Below, in pieces: positions 41,933-51,267 of a DNA stretch of 64,000 nt. Origin of the DNA: Clostridiales bacterium. Lineage in GTDB: Bacteria; Bacillota; Clostridia; Oscillospirales; Oscillospiraceae. The notes below the pieces were generated by a model that was given only the letters and a program-made list of their open reading frames with translations, was not told the DNA's origin and did no database searches. The position numbers and the translations under genes are program-made. The stretch lies in the NCBI GenBank assembly GCA_019415645.1, contig DXYV01000003.1, positions 62,001-126,000 on the forward strand. The letters run 5' to 3'. Position 1 is the first letter of the stretch. The number at the start of each line of letters is the position of its first letter.

Positions 41933-42814
41933 ATGCTGGTGGGAACGACAATAGATGGACGCAAACTAATTACGATTGGCGAATTATCGGAATTGTATTC
42001 TGTCTCAAAACGTTCCCTGCGTATTTACCATGATATGGGATTGCTGGTTCCGGAATATGTCGATCATCAGACAGGATACCGCTATTATACCCCAAGACAG
42101 TTCCCGCAGTTAGAAAGCATTCTCCAGATGCGGGCCCTGGGCCTATCGCTGAATAACATTCTTGTGATTTTAAAGCAGCGAGATCTTGATACCTGTGAAA
42201 TTTTATTTGGCGAACGCTTGGATGAATTGAACAAAGAAATTGCGGAGCTGACGACAGCACGAAATTCTCTTATCCGGCAGATCAATAGCTGCAAACTTTT
42301 ACGGCATCCACCGACACTGGACCAAATAAATTTGGAGTATTTCCCACAGAGAAAAGGTCTGATGTTTGAGATTGAACCCTATAATTTTTTGGATTCAATT
42401 CCGGGTCAATCTCTTTGGAGTGATGCACTTGATTTGGTGCGGACCAGCTTGGTTTCAGAAGGCGTGCCGATGTCCTGTTTTCAGAAGATTTGCTGCATGA
42501 TTGAACAGGATGATTTAGAACATGAAAACTGGAAGTGCAGCCGTGCTCTGATTTTAGACGACCATATAGATCGTGGGTTACCCTGGCATACAACCCTTCC
42601 GGCAGGAACATATCTTTGCGTTTATCGTAAGCATACGGCCATGGATGGCCGTCTTGAAATTGATGGCGTTAAGGAAATGTCGGAATACATTGAGAAGCAC
42701 AATTATAAAATTATCGGGCCCTATATTGGAGAAGTAATTGCTGAAGCATCTGTCTATGCCTGTAATGACCGAAATCTCTTATTACGTCAGCAGATTCAAG
42801 TACAATATAAATGA
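41933..42814 (+). CDS. MerR-family regulator with effector-binding domain
   Basis: A 293-residue protein: MerR winged helix (residues 13-80, ITIGELSELYSVSKRSLRIY, then HDMGLLVPEY and TGYRYY), a coiled-coil dimerisation helix to about 120, and a C-terminal GyrI-like domain ending in EIDGVKEMSEYIEKHNYKII. This is the BmrR type, which binds hydrophobic or cationic small molecules. It heads the ProC/transporter/MATE cluster on the same strand. The promoter at 43007-43037 downstream has the 19-bp spacer typical of MerR targets, so it probably activates that operon. Confidence 0.92.
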   Translation: MLVGTTIDGRKLITIGELSELYSVSKRSLRIYHDMGLLVPEYVDHQTGYRYYTPRQFPQLESILQMRALGLSLNNILVILKQRDLDTCEILFGERLDELNKEIAELTTARNSLIRQINSCKLLRHPPTLDQINLEYFPQRKGLMFEIEPYNFLDSIPGQSLWSDALDLVRTSLVSEGVPMSCFQKICCMIEQDDLEHENWKCSRALILDDHIDRGLPWHTTLPAGTYLCVYRKHTAMDGRLEIDGVKEMSEYIEKHNYKIIGPYIGEVIAEASVYACNDRNLLLRQQIQVQYK

Positions 42815-42822
42815 GTACCTAT

Positions 42823-42864
42823 AAAATTATGGCGCTACCCACTCTTGGGTAGCGCCATAATTTT
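42823..42864 (+). terminator. Terminator of the MerR gene
   Basis: Perfect 19-base arms (42823-42841 and 42846-42864) with a 4-base loop and terminal T residues, 8 bases after the stop codon. Confidence 0.9.
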
Positions 42865-43006
42865 GTGGTGACAAGGTTAGCAGAAAGAGACGTAGCAAAC
42901 CTTTCCCCAAGGGAAAGGCAGAGAAAAAGAGTGGAAAGAACAAATTTGAATGAGTTGCCGAAATTGAACCGTGATACAGCAGAAGGAATGTGTGCAAAAT
43001 AACATA

Positions 43007-43037
43007 TTGACCTTCACTCAGAGTCATAGTTTATATT
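43007..43037 (+). promoter_or_regulatory. MerR-type promoter with 19-bp spacer
   Basis: TTGACC (43007-43012) and TATATT (43032-43037) are separated by 19 bp instead of 17. The spacer holds the dyad ACTCAGAGT (43016-43024). MerR-type activators act on such overlong spacers by twisting the DNA. It precedes the ProC-like gene. Confidence 0.65.
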
Positions 43038-43069
43038 AATATTATACAATGAATGAGAGGGCGATAACA

Positions 43070-43891
43070 TTGAAAAAACTTGGATTCATTGGAATTGGTG
43101 TTATGGGACAGGCTCTAATGAAAGCCGCGAGCAAAACGCTCTTGCCGGAGAACATAATTATTTATGATCATACTCTGAGCAAATGTCAAACAGCAGCAAA
43201 AGAGATCGGATGCGAGATCGCTGCCTCGCCCGAGGAAATTGTGGAGAAGTCCACCCGAATTTTATTGTGTGTGCAGCCGGAGCGGGTAGAACCTCTTTTG
43301 AAGCAGTTGCTTCCAGTTTTTCAACGTCATGCCAAGGAGGGAAAGCAGAAAGTGCTCTCCTGCATCGCGGCCGGATGTGATTTGTGTCTCTACGACGAAT
43401 TATTCAGCCGGGTAGGCCTGACTGTGCCTGTGATACGGATTATGCCAAATATCCCTCTGCGCGTAGGAAAGGGCGTTCTTATTTTTGCTCGGAATGAAGC
43501 CGCGACAGACGAAGATGTGCAGGAAATGATGGATGTCTTTCGTGCGGGAGGATTGTGCGAATACACGGATGAAAAAACGCTTTTGGCGGCGACCCCCTTA
43601 TTTGGCTGCTCTCCCGCTTATGTGTACATGTTTATTGAGGCGCTAGCGGACGGTGGTTCCGAAATTGGCTTGAAACGGGATATGGCTATCCGGTTGGCGG
43701 CTATGGCGACCCTCGGTTCCGCGGCTATGGTACTGGAAAGCGGGCTGCACGTGGCACAGCTCAGGGATGAACTGGCGACCCCGGGCGGCATGACGATTAC
43801 AAGTACCAATGAAATGGAGCGTATGGGTTTCCGGGGAGCTTTGATCCAGGGAGTCCTCGCTGCGTATAGGCGTTCTCTTGACATGACTTAA
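43070..43891 (+). CDS. Pyrroline-5-carboxylate reductase-like imine reductase (ProC-like 1)
   Basis: A 273-residue protein with an N-terminal NAD(P)-binding GIGVMGQAL motif, MPNIPLRVGKG in place of the usual MPNTPALVGEG, and the C-terminal ATPGGMTI signature of ProC dimerisation domains. The TTG start at 43070 follows GAGAGG by 10 bases; an ATG at 43049 has no ribosome site. ProC reduces pyrroline-5-carboxylate to proline. Two diverged copies in one operon with a peptide-type transporter suggest reduction of other cyclic imines or a specialised proline/ornithine route, but this is inference. Confidence 0.85.
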   Translation: MKKLGFIGIGVMGQALMKAASKTLLPENIIIYDHTLSKCQTAAKEIGCEIAASPEEIVEKSTRILLCVQPERVEPLLKQLLPVFQRHAKEGKQKVLSCIAAGCDLCLYDELFSRVGLTVPVIRIMPNIPLRVGKGVLIFARNEAATDEDVQEMMDVFRAGGLCEYTDEKTLLAATPLFGCSPAYVYMFIEALADGGSEIGLKRDMAIRLAAMATLGSAAMVLESGLHVAQLRDELATPGGMTITSTNEMERMGFRGALIQGVLAAYRRSLDMT

Positions 43892-43897
43892 TGTGCG

Positions 43898-44779
43898 ATG
43901 ATGGGTGGGTTTCGGGAAAAGTTTTTGGAACGCCATCCGCAGGTGAAAGACTGGTTTTGTATTACATGCGGTTGCATGCTGTATGCCATTAGCCTAAATG
44001 GTTTCTTGGCGGACAATCAGATTGCAGCGGGCGGGTTGGCTGGCATTGCTACGGTTTTGAACTGGCTCTTTCACATGAGGCTTTCCGTTTTGCTGCTGCT
44101 TCTCAATGTCCCGCTGGTGTTGCTTGGTGTTTGGATAAAAGGATGGGGGTTTATCCGCAAGACGGTGGGCGGCTTTATCATCTATACAGCTTTTGTGGAA
44201 CTGACCTCGTATCTGCCGACGGCTACTTCAAATCCATTGGCAGCGGCTGTATTTGGCGGCGCGCTCAATGGAATCGGTGTTGCGTTGATGACAGTTGCGG
44301 ACGGTTCCATCGGAGGAACCGAACTAATTGTACGAATCCTATGCAAGTGTTTTCCAAATGTAGGAGTAGGAAAGCTGTTCTTTCTTGTGGATGGAAGCGT
44401 GGTTCTCTTCTCCATCATCATGTTTCAGAATGTGGAAGTTGGACTGTACGCGATTTTGGCGCTGTACTTATGTTCCTATTTTGCAGATAAGCTCTTGGTT
44501 GGGTTCGAGCGGGGAAACCTTTGTCTGATTATTACTGCAAAAGAACCGCAGACGGTGTGTAAACCTTTGTTGCAGGAGTTAAATCTGAGTATTACTGGGA
44601 TTCGGGGCATTGGTATGTTTACGGGAAAAGAACGCCACATCCTGCTGACCGCAATTCATGCCAGAGAGATTTCAAGAACAAAAGCAATGCTGGCTCATAT
44701 TGACCCGGAAAGCTTTGTGGTGATCCTGCCCGTCAGTGAAATCTTAGGGGGTAGATATAGAACAAAAAGTCATCCTTGA
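43898..44779 (+). CDS. YitT family membrane protein
   Basis: A 293-residue protein with five membrane segments in the first 200 residues (GGLAGIATVLNWLF, GGALNGIGVALM, GSIGGTELIVRIL) and a C-terminal DUF2179 domain (GIRGIGMFTGKERHILLTAI), the usual YitT layout. The role of the family is unresolved; several members behave like small-molecule transporters. ATG codons at 43898 and 43901 start 7-10 bases after the ProC-like stop. The gene lies within the ProC/ABC operon. Confidence 0.88.
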   Translation: MMGGFREKFLERHPQVKDWFCITCGCMLYAISLNGFLADNQIAAGGLAGIATVLNWLFHMRLSVLLLLLNVPLVLLGVWIKGWGFIRKTVGGFIIYTAFVELTSYLPTATSNPLAAAVFGGALNGIGVALMTVADGSIGGTELIVRILCKCFPNVGVGKLFFLVDGSVVLFSIIMFQNVEVGLYAILALYLCSYFADKLLVGFERGNLCLIITAKEPQTVCKPLLQELNLSITGIRGIGMFTGKERHILLTAIHAREISRTKAMLAHIDPESFVVILPVSEILGGRYRTKSHP

Positions 44780-44853
44780 AACCAAGACCTTCAGCGCCCG
44801 GTAATGTTGCATGCATAGAGCCAAATATAAAAAGGAAAAGGAGAAAGTAGCAC

Positions 44854-46482
44854 ATGAAAAAAACAAAACAATTTCTGTCCCTGTTTTTGGCTGTGATCAT
44901 GGCAGTTTCCATTGTTGCATGCGGTGGCCCCAGCGAAAGCGATGAGAATGTAACGCCGCCGACCGGTACGCCCGGAGCCAGCCAAAGCGAAGGAGAGGCA
45001 GCGGCTCCAGAGGGGATTGTTCCAGGTTCTGTTGTGAATTATTGTGTTCCGTCCGATATTGTCAATTACCTTCCGACCACAACGACTAGTAACCCTTCGA
45101 TGATCGTCTGCGGCGCAGTTTTTGAAGGGCTGATGTGGTATCCGCAGGGAACCGGAGAGCCGGAGCCCTGTCTCGCAGAGAGCTATGAAGTTTCTCCGGA
45201 TGGCCTAACCTATACCTTCAAGTTGCGTGAAGGAGTTTACTTCACCAATGGAGAGGAATTCACCTCCGCTGATGTGGCTTACAGTTGGGAGGCACGAAAA
45301 TCCTTCAATGCCAGTGAGTTTTCTAATATTGCTGGCTGGGAGTGCCCGGATGACTACACCTTTGTGGTAAACATGACTACACCGCGCGCGACCTTTATCG
45401 GTGAATTATGCGAAATTTATTGGCGGGTCGTTTCTAAAAAAGCTTATGAGGAGTATGGATTCTCAGATAATAAGGCCGCGGTAGGAACAGGACCTTACTA
45501 TGTGGAGGAGTATGTACCCGGCGCATATTTGACACTGAAGGCCAATGAGAACTATTGGAACAAAGAGTATATGCCCCATATTGAGACAATCAATATGGAG
45601 ATTATCACGGATGCCAATACTGCATTCATCGCATTGCAAAGTGGAGATATCGATATGCTCCAGGGTATCGATTCCATCCAAAAATCATTGCTGGAGAGCG
45701 ATGATAGCTATACCATCTACGCCTACCCGGACACCTGCATTGACACGCTGTTTTTCAATACTTCCTGTGCTCCCTTTGACGATATTGAGGTGCGCAAAGC
45801 GCTGAGCTACCTGATTAATAAGGAAGATGTAGTGGCCGCAGCTTTTGATGGAGAAGGAGTACCATCAAACAGTATCTGGCCCAGTAACTCTTCCATGTAT
45901 TGTACCGATGAAGAAATAAGTCAATACTATACATACGATGTGGAAAAGGGCCTGCAAATTTTACAGGATGCCGGTTACGCGCCATCTGACATCAGCTTTG
46001 AAATTTTGGCACCCAGCTCCTCCTCCAAACAGGTCGCTGCAGTGGAAAACATTCAGGCGCAGTTGATGGGTCTTGGGATGAACGTTACGATTACGACCTA
46101 TGACAGACCTACTTATATGTCCTATATCCGCGACCAGGACTATCAATGTGCAATCCATGATGTGGGCGTTACGCTCGATCAGAATAATGCATGGGCAAAC
46201 AGCTTTTTGTCGGATGGGCTGAATCACTTCAACAATTTTGCCGCATCCGATCCTGAATTCCAACAGACCATCGATGACATCTGGTATGAGGCCAGTGCCT
46301 GTTCTGAGCGTGCAGATCAGGACGCTATCCTGAAGGATGGACTGTTGCTGCTCGCGGAGCACTATGCCTATCTGCCTTTGGTGGAGAAGTCCTCGTTCTA
46401 TGCGGCAAACTCAGGTTTGAACGGCATGATCGTTAGCTCTGCGGCGACAATTCGCTTCTATGGATTGTACTGGGACGAGTAA
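44854..46482 (+). CDS. Peptide/nickel-type ABC transporter substrate-binding lipoprotein
   Basis: A 542-residue family 5 solute-binding protein. It has a lipoprotein signal (hydrophobic core then SIVACG, lipidated Cys23), a low-complexity Pro/Ser/Gly linker, and the family pattern with LAESYEVSPDGLTYTFKLRE and SYLINKEDV. It captures oligopeptides, dipeptides, opines or similar ligands outside the membrane and hands them to the permeases encoded next. AAAGGAGAAAG precedes the ATG. Start of the dpp-type gene set. A hairpin after the gene probably keeps the level of the permeases below that of this protein. Confidence 0.93.
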   Translation: MKKTKQFLSLFLAVIMAVSIVACGGPSESDENVTPPTGTPGASQSEGEAAAPEGIVPGSVVNYCVPSDIVNYLPTTTTSNPSMIVCGAVFEGLMWYPQGTGEPEPCLAESYEVSPDGLTYTFKLREGVYFTNGEEFTSADVAYSWEARKSFNASEFSNIAGWECPDDYTFVVNMTTPRATFIGELCEIYWRVVSKKAYEEYGFSDNKAAVGTGPYYVEEYVPGAYLTLKANENYWNKEYMPHIETINMEIITDANTAFIALQSGDIDMLQGIDSIQKSLLESDDSYTIYAYPDTCIDTLFFNTSCAPFDDIEVRKALSYLINKEDVVAAAFDGEGVPSNSIWPSNSSMYCTDEEISQYYTYDVEKGLQILQDAGYAPSDISFEILAPSSSSKQVAAVENIQAQLMGLGMNVTITTYDRPTYMSYIRDQDYQCAIHDVGVTLDQNNAWANSFLSDGLNHFNNFAASDPEFQQTIDDIWYEASACSERADQDAILKDGLLLLAEHYAYLPLVEKSSFYAANSGLNGMIVSSAATIRFYGLYWDE

Positions 46483-46500
46483 TTCTCCAACGGGTCATTT

Positions 46501-46532
46501 AAAGGATGCCCGCCTTCGGGCGGGCATCCTTT
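46501..46532 (+). terminator. Attenuator hairpin between binding protein and permeases
   Basis: AAAGGATGCCCGCC (46501-46514), a TTCG tetraloop, then GGCGGGCATCCTTT (46519-46532). A common arrangement that lets only part of the transcripts continue into the permease genes. Confidence 0.85.
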
Positions 46533-46577
46533 GCTTTCAAATACCAGCAGCCTTATATCAAGAAAGGAGTGAGACTG

Positions 46578-47558
46578 TTGCTGCGGTACTGCATCAAACG
46601 GATTATCCTGATTCCGGTGATTCTGCTCGTTGCTCTGCTCATTGTATTCAGCCTGGTGAATTTATCACGCGTCAATCCGGCGACAGAAATTCTGGGTCCC
46701 AGCGCAACGCAGGAAGAAATTGATCGTTTGACGGAGGAAATGGGCTTGGACGATCCGGTCATAATTCAATTTCTAAACTATGTCAAGGGAATTCTCCACG
46801 GCGATTTTGGCGAATCTTATTATACCAAGGAAGATGTCCTTGGACAGATTGCGCGCAGATGGTCCATCAGCGTGCGGTTAGCACTGATTGCAGTCATAGC
46901 AATTGTGGCCATAGGCGGTACCTTAGGTGTATTGTGTGCGGTCTACCAATATTCATGGCTGGATACGATTGTCAACGTTATTTCCAAATGTCTGGCCTCG
47001 GTACCAACTTTCTGGCTGGCACTTATGTTTCTGCTGCTGTTTTCTCTAAAACTGAAATGGTTTCCTTCCCACGGTCTGGAATCTTGGAGAAGCTGGGTAT
47101 TACCTGTCATCACGATGGTGATACCGGATTGCTGTACCTACCTGCGAAATTCACGCTCTGCCATGCTGGACTGCATTCGTCAGGACTATGTCCGGACAGC
47201 TCGCTCGAAGGGGAACAAAGAACGTGTAGTTATTTTCAAGCACGCTTTGAAAAATGCGCTGCTGCCACTCATTACGATTACGGGAATGGTGTTTAATGCG
47301 CTGATGGGCGGTGCGGTCGTTGCGGAGACCGTCTATTCTATTCCAGGTCTTGGGAATATGGTATTAACGGCCATTAAGCAGAAAGATATTCCCCTGGTAG
47401 TGGGAGGGGTATTTTTTCTTACGGTGATTTTCCAAGTGATTACACTGGTGATTGACCTGCTGTATGCCGCTGTGGACCCGCGTGTTCGTGCTTCTTTTGC
47501 AAGCCAGGGGATGCGAAAGAGGAAAAGAAAAGTCATCCACGCAGGAGAGGAGGCATAA
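46578..47558 (+). CDS. ABC transporter permease, DppB type
   Basis: A 326-residue membrane protein with six helices. It has the DppB/OppB N-terminal VFSLVNLSRVNPA region, IVFKHALKNALLPLITITGM near the C-terminus (the EAA loop that meets the ATPases) and VDPRVRA at the end. TTG at 46578 is the best start, 8 bases after AAAGGAG. It forms the pore with the DppC-type protein encoded next. Confidence 0.93.
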   Translation: MLRYCIKRIILIPVILLVALLIVFSLVNLSRVNPATEILGPSATQEEIDRLTEEMGLDDPVIIQFLNYVKGILHGDFGESYYTKEDVLGQIARRWSISVRLALIAVIAIVAIGGTLGVLCAVYQYSWLDTIVNVISKCLASVPTFWLALMFLLLFSLKLKWFPSHGLESWRSWVLPVITMVIPDCCTYLRNSRSAMLDCIRQDYVRTARSKGNKERVVIFKHALKNALLPLITITGMVFNALMGGAVVAETVYSIPGLGNMVLTAIKQKDIPLVVGGVFFLTVIFQVITLVIDLLYAAVDPRVRASFASQGMRKRKRKVIHAGEEA

Positions 47559-47560
47559 CG

Positions 47561-48457
47561 ATGGCCAAAAAGAAAACTGCTTTGGAGACAGGGACTATTA
47601 TACATAAGAGTCAGGGGCAGGAAGCGTGGGATCGCCTAAAAAAAAGAAAAGGAGCCATGATTTCCTTGGCGGGCATCATTCTGTTGCTACTGATTGCGAT
47701 TTTTGCAGATGTTATCGCAGACTATGACACGGAGTGTGTCATGCAAAATGTACAGATGAAGTTCCAGGGCCCAAGCTTGGAACATATTTTCGGTATGGAT
47801 CAGGTGGGCCGCGATTTGTTTGCCCGTGTTGTCCATGGCACTCGTACCGCGCTGATCATGGGTGTGGGCGCTACCTCGATTTCGCTGATTATCGGTGCAG
47901 TTTTGGCCTGCAGTTGTGCATTCTTCGGCGGTAAGGTTGACATGATTATCATGCGGTGCTTAGATGTGCTGAGTTCGATTCCGGCGCTGGTTCTGGCGAT
48001 GGCCATTTGTGCCGGGATTGGCAACGGTATGTGGCAATTAATTACGGCACTATCCATTGGTGGTATTTCCGGCTTTACACGCATGTTCCGATCCAAAGCA
48101 TTGATTATCGCAAATATGGAATATATGGAGGCCGGGAAAGCTCTGGGAGCATCTACCCCCTGGCTCATGACCAAATATCTGTTCCCGAATATTATTAGTG
48201 TCGTTCTGGTTCAGGGTTCTATGATGGTTTCTTCCAATGTCCTGATGGGCGCAACGTTGAGCTTTATCGGACTGGGTGTTCAGCCGCCGCAGCCGGAGTG
48301 GGGCAGTATGCTTTCGGAGGCATTAACCTATTTTCAGCTTTATCCCAGATTGGTCATTGTCCCGGGGGTGTTCCTGATTCTGACGTCTCTTTGTATTAAT
48401 ACCTTTGGCGATTGTCTGAGAGATGCGCTTGATCCTCAGTTGAAGGGAAGAGCATAA
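47561..48457 (+). CDS. ABC transporter permease, DppC type
   Basis: A 298-residue protein with the DppC N-terminal extension and six membrane helices. HIFGMDQVGRDLFARVVHGT is the family signature, and MEAGKALGASTPWLMTKYLF is the EAA loop. It lies 2 bases after DppB and follows GAGGAGG. Partner of the preceding permease. Confidence 0.94.
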   Translation: MAKKKTALETGTIIHKSQGQEAWDRLKKRKGAMISLAGIILLLLIAIFADVIADYDTECVMQNVQMKFQGPSLEHIFGMDQVGRDLFARVVHGTRTALIMGVGATSISLIIGAVLACSCAFFGGKVDMIIMRCLDVLSSIPALVLAMAICAGIGNGMWQLITALSIGGISGFTRMFRSKALIIANMEYMEAGKALGASTPWLMTKYLFPNIISVVLVQGSMMVSSNVLMGATLSFIGLGVQPPQPEWGSMLSEALTYFQLYPRLVIVPGVFLILTSLCINTFGDCLRDALDPQLKGRA

Positions 48458-48471
48458 GGGGGTGTCCTAGT

Positions 48472-49449
48472 ATGAGCAATGAATTGCTTTGTATCCATGA
48501 TTTAACGGTGCAGTATGTGACCGACGGTGAGGTCGTCCACGCAGTGAACGGAATCGATCTGGAGCTGGAAAAGGGAAAAATCATGGGACTGGTTGGAGAA
48601 ACAGGAGCTGGTAAAACGACTACCGCACTTGCAATTATGGGGCTCCTGCCGAAGTATGTTGGAAAAGTCCCCGCAGGCGAGATTTTGTTTCAAGGGAAAA
48701 ATCTATTGGAAGCAACAAATGAAGAAATGCGGGATATTCGGGGCAATAAGATTTCGATGATATTCCAGGATCCGATGACGAGCTTGAATCCTGTATTCAC
48801 GGTTGGGTCACAATTAGCTGAAGTTATAAAGCTCCATAATAAAAATATGTCCAAGCAGGCGGTCAGCGAACGTGTAGATGAAATCCTTGAGATGGTAGGA
48901 ATCCCGAAAGAACGAAAGGTGGAGTATCCCCACCAGTTTTCCGGTGGAATGAAACAGCGCATCATGATTGCAATCGCGATTGCCTGCCGTCCGGATTTGC
49001 TGATTGCAGATGAGCCAACGACAGCGCTTGATGTTACCATCCAGGCGCAGGTCCTGAAAATGATGAAAAATTTACAAAAAGAGTTGGGTTCTTCCGTTCT
49101 GCTGATTACCCATGATTTGGGTGTTGTTGTTAACTTCTGTGACGCTGTTTCCATCATGTATGCCGGAGAAATTGTAGAATCCGGCGCGCTGGAAGATGTG
49201 TTTGACCGGAAACGGAAGCATCATCCTTATACCGAGGGCCTCTTTGCCTCGATTCCGGACATCCACTCCCAAGCGCCACGGCTAAAACCAATTCCGGGCC
49301 TGATGCCGGACCCCGTAAATTTACCAGAAGGCTGTAAGTTTAATCCCCGCTGTCCATATTGTACGGATATATGCCGGGAGCAGGACGTAGAGCTGAAGAA
49401 CTATGACGGATTAAAGGTTCGCTGCCATCATTATAAGGAGGTGAGATGA
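48472..49449 (+). CDS. ABC transporter ATPase, DppD type
   Basis: A 325-residue ATPase: Walker A GETGAGKTT near residue 40, Q-loop, signature FSGGMKQR, Walker B LLIADEPTTALD, and the C-terminal oligopeptide/dipeptide domain with the Cys cluster CKFNPRCPYCTDIC that in this class can bind a 4Fe-4S cluster. Energises import together with the DppF-type protein; the 3' end overlaps the next gene by 4 bases. Confidence 0.95.
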   Translation: MSNELLCIHDLTVQYVTDGEVVHAVNGIDLELEKGKIMGLVGETGAGKTTTALAIMGLLPKYVGKVPAGEILFQGKNLLEATNEEMRDIRGNKISMIFQDPMTSLNPVFTVGSQLAEVIKLHNKNMSKQAVSERVDEILEMVGIPKERKVEYPHQFSGGMKQRIMIAIAIACRPDLLIADEPTTALDVTIQAQVLKMMKNLQKELGSSVLLITHDLGVVVNFCDAVSIMYAGEIVESGALEDVFDRKRKHHPYTEGLFASIPDIHSQAPRLKPIPGLMPDPVNLPEGCKFNPRCPYCTDICREQDVELKNYDGLKVRCHHYKEVR

Positions 49450-50420
49450 CTATGAGTGAAGCCCTATTACAGTGCGTCAACCTCAAGAAGTATTTTGATA
49501 CCCCTCGTGGTGAACTCCACGCGGTCGATGATGTCAGTTTCGAAATTCCTGCGGAAAGGACGCTTGGAGTGGTTGGAGAATCAGGCTGTGGAAAGTCAAC
49601 ACTTGGGCGGACGATTTTGCGCCTTACGCCACATACATCAGGACAGGTATTTTTTGAAGGGGAAGATATCCTGAAATACCCAAAACAAAAAATGAAGGAA
49701 ATGCGGCGGGAAATGCAGATGGTTTTTCAGGATCCCTTCTCGTCGCTGAACCCTAAATACTCTGTCTATCAACTCATTGAAGAGCCCATCCTGATTCACC
49801 AACTGCTTCCGGATAAAAAGAAGCGGGAAGAACGAATTTATGAACTTATGAATCTCGTCGGATTGGCAGAACGCTATGTGAATGCATATCCCCATGAGTT
49901 GGATGGAGGACGCCGCCAACGGATTGGAATTGCGCGCGCACTGGCGGTGAATCCTAAATTTATCGTCTGTGATGAGCCGGTTTCGGCGCTGGATGTCTCT
50001 ATACAGGCACAGATTCTGAACCTATTGATGGATCTAAAAGACGAGTTAGGACTGACTTATATTTTTATTACGCATGATTTATCTGTTGTAAAGCATATCT
50101 CTGATGAGATCATGGTCATGTATTTGGGGCAGATGATTGAAAAAGCAAGGCCTGATGAATTATTCCAAAACCCGCTGCATCCTTATACGAAGGCACTGCT
50201 TTCTGCAATACCGATTCCGGATCTTGCTTACCGTTACAAGGAAGCAGAACCGATTAAGGGAGAGGTCACTTCGCCGATCAATCCTCCGCCCGGATGCCGC
50301 TTTGCATCCCGATGTCCTCAATGTACACAGCAGTGCAGAGAGAAAAATCCGGTGCTGCAAGAAGTTGAGCCAGGACATGTGATCGCGTGTCATCTCTATC
50401 AAAACGACTGGAGGGAATAG
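49446..50420 (+). CDS. ABC transporter ATPase, DppF type
   Basis: A 324-residue ATPase: Walker A GESGCGKST, Walker B FIVCDEPVSALD, and the Cys-rich C-terminal CRFASRCPQCTQQC. The usual LSGGQ-type signature reads LDGGRRQRIGIARAL here, with Ser replaced by Asp. Two ATGs (49446 and 49452) are possible; the first overlaps the DppD stop. The substitution may be neutral because the partner has a normal motif. Completes the transporter; ends one base before the second ProC-like gene. Confidence 0.94.
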   Translation: MTMSEALLQCVNLKKYFDTPRGELHAVDDVSFEIPAERTLGVVGESGCGKSTLGRTILRLTPHTSGQVFFEGEDILKYPKQKMKEMRREMQMVFQDPFSSLNPKYSVYQLIEEPILIHQLLPDKKKREERIYELMNLVGLAERYVNAYPHELDGGRRQRIGIARALAVNPKFIVCDEPVSALDVSIQAQILNLLMDLKDELGLTYIFITHDLSVVKHISDEIMVMYLGQMIEKARPDELFQNPLHPYTKALLSAIPIPDLAYRYKEAEPIKGEVTSPINPPPGCRFASRCPQCTQQCREKNPVLQEVEPGHVIACHLYQNDWRE

Positions 50421-50421
50421 T

Positions 50422-51240
50422 ATGATGAAACGAGCAGCATTTATTGGCGCGGGTAATATGGGCGGCGCCATTGTTAAAGCGGTATGCAAAGGTTGTAATC
50501 CGCAAGAGATTGCCATTTATGATCCTATGAGGGAAAAGGCAGAACGACTTCGTGATCAGACAGGCTGTACAGTAGCGAAAACTGTAAAAGAGGCCGCCTT
50601 GGACGCAAAATATATTTTTATTTGTGTAAAGCCTCAGGTATTTCAAGGAGTTTTGGGTGAGCTGTTGGGCGAGATGGAAGACAACGATACCGAACATGTA
50701 ATCGTTTCCATTGCAGCCAGCATCCCGATTCATTCCATTGAGAAGATCCTTGCCGGAAAACAGAAAACATTTCCAGTCATTCGGCTTTTGCCCAATACAC
50801 CGGTTTCAGTGGGGTATGGCTTGACGCTGATGACGGGAAATTCTGATGTAACGGAATCCGACTATCGGGAACTAGCGGCATTGCTTGAGCCAGGTGGTTT
50901 GGTGGAATATACGGATGAACATACCATGGAGGTAGCATGCCCGGTATATAGCTGTACACCTGCTTTTGGCAGCCTGTTTATTGAGGGCCTGTCCGATGGA
51001 GGGGTCCAAATCGGGCTGCCGAGGGACAAGGCGATACGTTATGCAGCACAGGGTATTTTAGGCGCGGCCGCTCTTGTGCTGCAAAGTGGCCAGCATCCAG
51101 GTCAGCTAAAGGATGCGGTCTGTTCCCCTGGAGGGACTACCATTGTTGGCGTTACCACACTGGAAGAGTATGGCGTCCGTTATGCGGCAGCAAAGTCTAT
51201 TCTTAACGCCTATCAGAGAATGAAGGAATTGGAGACCTGA
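50422..51240 (+). CDS. Pyrroline-5-carboxylate reductase-like imine reductase (ProC-like 2)
   Basis: A 272-residue protein with FIGAGNMGGAI at the start, RLLPNTPVSVGYG, and CSPGGTTIVGV at the C-terminus, closer to true ProC than the copy at 43070. ATGATG starts one base after the ABC ATPase stop, so it is firmly in the transporter operon. It may reduce an imine formed from the imported compound. Genuine proline synthesis is also possible; the operon context argues for a catabolic or specialised role. Confidence 0.88.
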   Translation: MMKRAAFIGAGNMGGAIVKAVCKGCNPQEIAIYDPMREKAERLRDQTGCTVAKTVKEAALDAKYIFICVKPQVFQGVLGELLGEMEDNDTEHVIVSIAASIPIHSIEKILAGKQKTFPVIRLLPNTPVSVGYGLTLMTGNSDVTESDYRELAALLEPGGLVEYTDEHTMEVACPVYSCTPAFGSLFIEGLSDGGVQIGLPRDKAIRYAAQGILGAAALVLQSGQHPGQLKDAVCSPGGTTIVGVTTLEEYGVRYAAAKSILNAYQRMKELET

Positions 51241-51267
51241 ATACAAGTTGAGAAAGGAGAAGCATCT

